A stretch of DNA of 8,335 nt from JBCDBH01 sp039184055. GTDB taxonomy: Bacteria > Acidobacteriota > Thermoanaerobaculia > Multivoradales > J023. Below, in pieces: positions 4,599 through 8,335 of this stretch (positions are counted from its first letter, which is position 1; each line of letters begins with the position of its first letter). The notes beneath the pieces were generated by a model, which was not told the origin of the DNA, searched no databases, and saw only the letters and a program-made list of their open reading frames with translations. Where the stretch lies: NCBI GenBank assembly GCA_039184055.1, contig JBCDBH010000264.1:1-8335 (forward strand), in the 5' to 3' direction. The position numbers and the translations under genes were made by a program.

Positions 4599-6971
4599 CG
4601 GAACCCAGATATTTTTGATCTGGGTCGACCAGCGACGCAGATCGTCGCCCTCTCCTTGGCGTGGGTCGTACCAATCTCGAGTTCTGCCGCCGTTCGACCA
4701 CACGGGTTTGAGGTTGCCGATCGACAGACGTTCGGCGGTCGCGGCCTCTTCGCGGCTGCCAAAGCTCCACAAGCACGCGACTTCGTCGTGCTCGGCGAGC
4801 ACCCGCCCGAGACCGGCGCGGTCACCCGTGACGATGTTGACGACTCCCGCGGGGACGTCCGACGTCTCGAGCACCTGGTAGAAGTCGGTCGCCAGAAGCG
4901 GCCAGCGAGATGAAGGCACCGCCACGACTCGATTGCCGAGCGCGATCGCCGGTGCGATCAGCGACACAAAGGCGAGCAGGGGCTGCGCCACCGGACAGGT
5001 GATCGCCAGAATGCCCCACGGCTCGGGCATGGCGAGGGTGACGTTGCGAAACGGCGTGGCGTGCACGGCGCCGTCGTTCTTGTCGGCCCACGCTGCCCAG
5101 GTGAACAGACGGTGGATCGCGGTGTCGACCTCACGCAGAGCCTGTGCATCGTCTTCCCCGGTCAAGGTTCGGATTCGTTGGGCGAATTCACGCCGTCGCG
5201 AATGGAGATTCTCAGCCAGGAAATAGACGATCTGTGCGCGTAGGTGACCCGTGGTGGACGACCACGATGCGGCCTTACGCGCTGCTTCGACCGCGTTGCG
5301 AATGTCCTTGCGATTGCCCAGACCGGCATGTCCGATGAGGCTGCCGTCGACGCCGAGCACGGGATAGCTGTTGCCACCATCGGGACGCTTTTGCTTGCCA
5401 CCGATGTACATCTTGGCCGTGCGGTCGAGGCCGGGGAGGGCGAGCGGGTCGGCCGCGGTGGACAGCTCGGCCGTCGAGTCGATCTCGACCTCGGGCTCAT
5501 CGTCAGTGCCTCGCCAGGCTGGCTTGAGGTATTCGAACAACCCTTCGCGCCCGCCTTCACGCCCGAAGCCCGATTCGCGATAGCCACCGAATCCCGACGC
5601 GGCATCGAAGTGGTTGGTGCAATTGATCCACACCACGCCGGCTTGCAGTTTGGGGGCGATGTCGAGCGCCAGGTTGACGTTCTCGCTCCACACCGAGGCC
5701 GCGAGGCCGTAGCGCGTGTTGTTCGCCAGCGCCACCGCCTCGACCGGCGTGCGAAAGGTCATCGTCACCAACACCGGTCCGAAGATCTCCACCTGGGCCA
5801 GTTTCGAGGCGGGCTCGACGTTGGTGAACAGCGTCGGTGGGTAAAACCAACCGTCCGTGGGGCATGCCCACGACGGTTGCCAACACGTCGCACCCTCGGC
5901 ACGTCCTTCGTCCACCAGGCCACGGATGCGCTCGAGCTGCACCGAGGCGACGATCGCGCCGAGATCGATCGCTTTGTCGAGCGGTGGCCCCATGCGGAGA
6001 CGCTCCATCCGCTCGCGGAGCTTCTCGACCACCACATCGTGCACGCTTTCCTGCACCAGCAGACGGGAGCCGGCGCAGCACACCTGGCCTTGGTTGAACC
6101 AGATCGCGTCGACCACGCCTTCCACCGCGGCGTCCAGGTCGGCATCGTCGAAGATCACAAAAGGCGATTTGCCACCGAGCTCGAGAGAGAGCTTCTTGCC
6201 GCTCCCAGCGGTCGCCTCGCGGATCAACCTGCCGACCTCGGTCGAGCCGGTGAAGGCGATTTTGTCGATGCCTTCGTGACGCACGATCAGCTCACCCGTG
6301 CGACCGTCTCCGGTCAGCAGGTTGAAGACTCCAGGGGGCAAACCGACCTCGGCACAAATCTCCGCGAACGCGAGCGCGGTGAGCGAGGTGAATTCGGCTG
6401 GCTTCAAGATCACCGTATTGCCCGTCGCCAAGGCCGGTGCCACCTTCCAGGCGAGCATCAGCAGCGGGAAATTCCACGGGATGATCTGGCCACACACGCC
6501 CACCGCCTCATGATCAGCGAGCTCGCGGTCGAGCAGTTGCGCCCAGCCGGCGTGGTGATAGAAGTGCCGTGCCACCAGCGGGATATCGAGGTCGCGGGTC
6601 TCACGAATCGGCTTGCCGTTGTCGAGCGTTTCGAGCACCGCCAAGAAGCGAGAGCGCTTCTGGATTTGACGCGCGATGGCATAAAGAAAACGCGCCCGGC
6701 CGTGGCCACCCAGCGCCTGCCAGTCGGAGAGAGCACGTCGCGCCGCATCGACCGCGCGCTCGACCTCGTCCGCTCCCGCTTGGGCAATCGCCGCGATGGG
6801 CGCGGTGGTCGACGGATCGACGGCCTCGAAGGTGTCGTCGACCGCATGCCAGCCACCATCGACAAAGACACCAAAACGACCGTCGTGTTGACGAAGCCAA
6901 TCCTCCGCCGGGGCGGCGCTTTCCGGTGCGGGTCCATAACTCATCGTCGTAAACGCTTCTTTCACAGTCAT
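4587..6971 (-). CDS. ALDH16-family two-domain aldehyde dehydrogenase
   Basis: This protein of about 794 residues is a full NAD(P)-dependent aldehyde dehydrogenase joined to a second, degenerate ALDH domain, the layout and length of the ALDH16 family. Domain 1 (about 25-490) has P-W-N-F-P (165-169), the cofactor Lys in L-K-P-A-E (190), F-T-G-S-T-E-V-G (240-247), the general base in E-L-G-G-K-S-P (Glu264), the nucleophile in N-Q-G-Q-V-C-C (Cys298), and E-I-F-G-P-V (Glu395). Domain 1 should therefore be active, unlike mammalian ALDH16A1, which lacks the catalytic Cys. An acidic linker (about 490-515) leads to domain 2 (about 520-794), which keeps cofactor-domain-like sequence but has no E-L-G-G or G-Q-x-C motif. 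I chose the ATG at 6971, preceded by AGGTG with six bases between; a GTG at 6980 adjoining the deoC stop would add three residues. The tight spacing behind deoC suggests coupled translation and a role in oxidising acetaldehyde released by DeoC. The substrate is inferred. Confidence 0.9.
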   Translation of the reverse strand: MTVKEAFTTMSYGPAPESAAPAEDWLRQHDGRFGVFVDGGWHAVDDTFEAVDPSTTAPIAAIAQAGADEVERAVDAARRALSDWQALGGHGRARFLYAIARQIQKRSRFLAVLETLDNGKPIRETRDLDIPLVARHFYHHAGWAQLLDRELADHEAVGVCGQIIPWNFPLLMLAWKVAPALATGNTVILKPAEFTSLTALAFAEICAEVGLPPGVFNLLTGDGRTGELIVRHEGIDKIAFTGSTEVGRLIREATAGSGKKLSLELGGKSPFVIFDDADLDAAVEGVVDAIWFNQGQVCCAGSRLLVQESVHDVVVEKLRERMERLRMGPPLDKAIDLGAIVASVQLERIRGLVDEGRAEGATCWQPSWACPTDGWFYPPTLFTNVEPASKLAQVEIFGPVLVTMTFRTPVEAVALANNTRYGLAASVWSENVNLALDIAPKLQAGVVWINCTNHFDAASGFGGYRESGFGREGGREGLFEYLKPAWRGTDDEPEVEIDSTAELSTAADPLALPGLDRTAKMYIGGKQKRPDGGNSYPVLGVDGSLIGHAGLGNRKDIRNAVEAARKAASWSSTTGHLRAQIVYFLAENLHSRRREFAQRIRTLTGEDDAQALREVDTAIHRLFTWAAWADKNDGAVHATPFRNVTLAMPEPWGILAITCPVAQPLLAFVSLIAPAIALGNRVVAVPSSRWPLLATDFYQVLETSDVPAGVVNIVTGDRAGLGRVLAEHDEVACLWSFGSREEAATAERLSIGNLKPVWSNGGRTRDWYDPRQGEGDDLRRWSTQIKNIWVPYGE

Positions 6972-6980
6972 ATTCAGCAC

Positions 6981-7946
6981 CTAGGCGAGAGGATGACGGA
7001 ACGATGCCGAATACCGGCCCGTCACATGGTGTTCCAGTTGCCGCTCGATATCGCCGAGCAGGCTCGAGGCGCCAAAACGAAAGAGATCCGGTCGGAGCCA
7101 ACGATCGCCGAGCTCCTCCTTCATCAAAACCAAATACGCCAGCGCATCCTTTGCCGTCGAGATACCGCCAGCGGGCTTGAAGCCGATTTTGCATCCCGTG
7201 CGCTCGTGGTACGCGCGGATGGCTCGCACCATCGTCAGCGAGACGGGGAGCGTCGCGTTCATCTTTTCCTTGCCCGTCGAGGTTTTGACGAAATCCGCAC
7301 CAGCCATCATCGCCACCAGCGCGGCACGCTGCACCTGCCGAAGCGTGCCCAGCTCACCGGTCGCTAGGATCGCCTTGATGTGCGCGTCGCCACACGTATC
7401 CCGAAACACACGCACCTCGTCGTAGAGCTCCTGCCAGCGTTGCGTCAGCACATGCTCACGGGTGATCACGATGTCGATCTCGGCCGCGCCCGCCGCCACC
7501 GATTGTCGGATCTCTTCGAGCCGCGTCTCGATCGGCGCGAGGCCGGCGGGGAATCCAGTCGATACCGCCGCCACCGGGATCCCGCTGCCTTCGAGCGCCG
7601 CCACCGCCGTCGGCACAAAGCGGTGATAGACGCACACCGCGCCGGTGGTGATCGGCGGCATGCCCAGGGCGTCGAGAAGATCGCGCCGCACCGGTTGCCG
7701 AGCCTTGGCGCACAAGCGCCGGACGCGACCTTCCGTGTCGTCACCCGCCAGAGTGGTCAGATCGATCAATGTCACCGCGCGCAACAGCCAGCCGGCCTGG
7801 GCGTTCTTCTTCACCGACCGTCGCGTGGTCAACGTCGCCGCGCGACGCTCCGCCGCGCTGCGATTGACCTGCACGTCCCGAAGCCAGCCCAAATCGAGCG
7901 GCATCCCGGGATTGCGGGGGAGAGCTGGCGAATCGTGTGTCGCCAT
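6981..7946 (-). CDS. deoC: Deoxyribose-phosphate aldolase
   Basis: DeoC (DERA) is the class I aldolase that cleaves 2-deoxy-D-ribose-5-phosphate into glyceraldehyde-3-phosphate and acetaldehyde in deoxynucleoside catabolism. Counting from the ATG at 7946 (321 residues), the proton-relay Asp is in E-I-D-I-V (Asp158), the Schiff-base Lys in F-V-K-T-S-T-G-K (Lys221), and the second catalytic Lys in G-F-K-P-A-G-G (Lys257). The phosphate-binding region F-R-F-G-A-S-S-L-L is near 289-297. It is longer than E. coli DeoC (about 259 residues) and resembles animal DERA along its whole length, including the N-terminal L-D-L-x-W, V-K-K, D-L-T-T-L-x-G-D-D segments and the C-terminal H-H-V-T-G-R-Y. Starts at GTG 7973 or TTG 7955 are also open; none has a strong ribosome binding site. 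The stop is nine bases before the aldehyde dehydrogenase ATG, which supports an operon. Confidence 0.95.
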   Translation of the reverse strand: MATHDSPALPRNPGMPLDLGWLRDVQVNRSAAERRAATLTTRRSVKKNAQAGWLLRAVTLIDLTTLAGDDTEGRVRRLCAKARQPVRRDLLDALGMPPITTGAVCVYHRFVPTAVAALEGSGIPVAAVSTGFPAGLAPIETRLEEIRQSVAAGAAEIDIVITREHVLTQRWQELYDEVRVFRDTCGDAHIKAILATGELGTLRQVQRAALVAMMAGADFVKTSTGKEKMNATLPVSLTMVRAIRAYHERTGCKIGFKPAGGISTAKDALAYLVLMKEELGDRWLRPDLFRFGASSLLGDIERQLEHHVTGRYSASFRHPLA

Positions 7947-8001
7947 CGTGTCCAACGTCGTTTCCGTAATCACGGCAGCAGTTTAGTCCATCTCGGCGTG
8001 C

Positions 8002-8335
8002 TCATCGGTAGAGATGTACCTCGACGCCGTCACTCGTCGTCTCCACCACCGAATCAAAACGCAGTCCCAGCTTTTCCAAGACACGAATCGAGCCGACATT
8101 GTCCGCCCGGGCAATCGCACCGATCGTCGTCAAGGCTCGAGTCTCACGTCCCCACGTCATCGATGCTTCCGCAGCTTCGGTCGCGAATCCCTGTCCCCAA
8201 AACTCCGGAAAGAATGCAAAACCCACATCTGGAAACGCCAGCGAATCGCGCTTCAACAAGCCACACATCCCGATCGGTGTTCCATCGGTCAGCTCGGTCA
8301 TCCACAAGCCAAACCCGTGCTCCGCATACGAAGCC
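8002..8335 (-). CDS. GNAT-family N-acetyltransferase, 5' end beyond the window
   Basis: The last 110 codons of an open frame are visible; it runs without a stop to the window edge, so the start lies outside. The frame reads through G-F-G-L-W-M-T-E-L-T-D-G-T-P-I-G-M-C-G-L, then the acetyl-CoA-binding signature F-F-P-E-F-W-G-Q-G-F-A-T-E-A, then A-D-N-V-G-S-I-R-V-L-E-K-L-G-L. These are hallmarks of RimJ/RimL-like (Acetyltransf_3) GNAT enzymes, which acetylate amino groups of proteins or small molecules. The TTG at 8307 is in frame but is not the start, since the conserved sequence continues upstream of it. The stop is 28 to 55 bases before deoC, depending on the deoC start, on the same strand, so co-transcription is possible. 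The substrate cannot be told. Confidence 0.85.
   Translation of the reverse strand, partial: ASYAEHGFGLWMTELTDGTPIGMCGLLKRDSLAFPDVGFAFFPEFWGQGFATEAAEASMTWGRETRALTTIGAIARADNVGSIRVLEKLGLRFDSVVETTSDGVEVHLYR

Noticed and set aside
5244..7367. Long plus-strand open frame (707 codons) opposite the aldehyde dehydrogenase and deoC
   Set aside because: It is antisense to two proteins with clear family motifs, and its translation is Arg/His/Asp-rich without any recognisable domain. High-GC third positions suppress stops on the opposite strand, which explains its length.

Overview
The window is high-GC bacterial chromosomal DNA with densely packed genes and strongly GC-biased third codon positions. No rRNA, tRNA, phage, IS or CRISPR sequence is visible. 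The combination of a secreted Asp-box beta-propeller with H-type-lectin-like repeats, an ALDH16-type double aldehyde dehydrogenase and an animal-like deoxyribose-phosphate aldolase would fit an environmental Acidobacteriota-, Myxococcota- or Planctomycetota-like organism. This is inference, and the sequence does not fix the phylum.

Layout from left to right. (1) 18-2642, minus: a large secreted protein with a signal peptide, six Asp-box (BNR) motifs and three C-terminal H-type-lectin-like repeats. (2) 2643-2946: a divergent intergenic region with a striking nested palindrome cluster. (3) 2947-3702, plus: an integral-membrane methyltransferase of the methanethiol S-methyltransferase (MddA) type. 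(4) 3714-4373, minus: peptide-methionine (S)-S-oxide reductase MsrA, convergent with the mddA-like gene. It has a good sigma70-type promoter with a TetR-operator-like dyad in the spacer, a GTG start behind a strong ribosome binding site, and a UUCG hairpin just downstream that lies inside the mddA coding end. (5) 4587-8335, minus: a gene cluster read right to left, made of a GNAT acetyltransferase (5' end beyond the window), deoxyribose-phosphate aldolase (deoC) and a two-domain ALDH16-family aldehyde dehydrogenase.

How the genes fit together. DeoC splits 2-deoxyribose-5-phosphate into glyceraldehyde-3-phosphate and acetaldehyde. The adjacent, apparently translationally coupled aldehyde dehydrogenase is well placed to oxidise the acetaldehyde to acetate, so the pair looks like a deoxynucleoside-salvage module. 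MsrA (methionine sulfoxide repair) and the MddA-like protein (methanethiol to dimethyl sulfide) both touch methyl-sulfur chemistry, but they are convergent and separately transcribed, so a functional link is only suggestive. The Asp-box protein appears to be a stand-alone exported gene.

No clearly new multi-gene system is visible. The items most worth a second look are the deoC-ALDH16 pairing, the nested palindromes at 2833-2870, the msrA promoter/operator and terminator arrangement, and a hexanucleotide repeat that has built the MsrA C-terminal tail.
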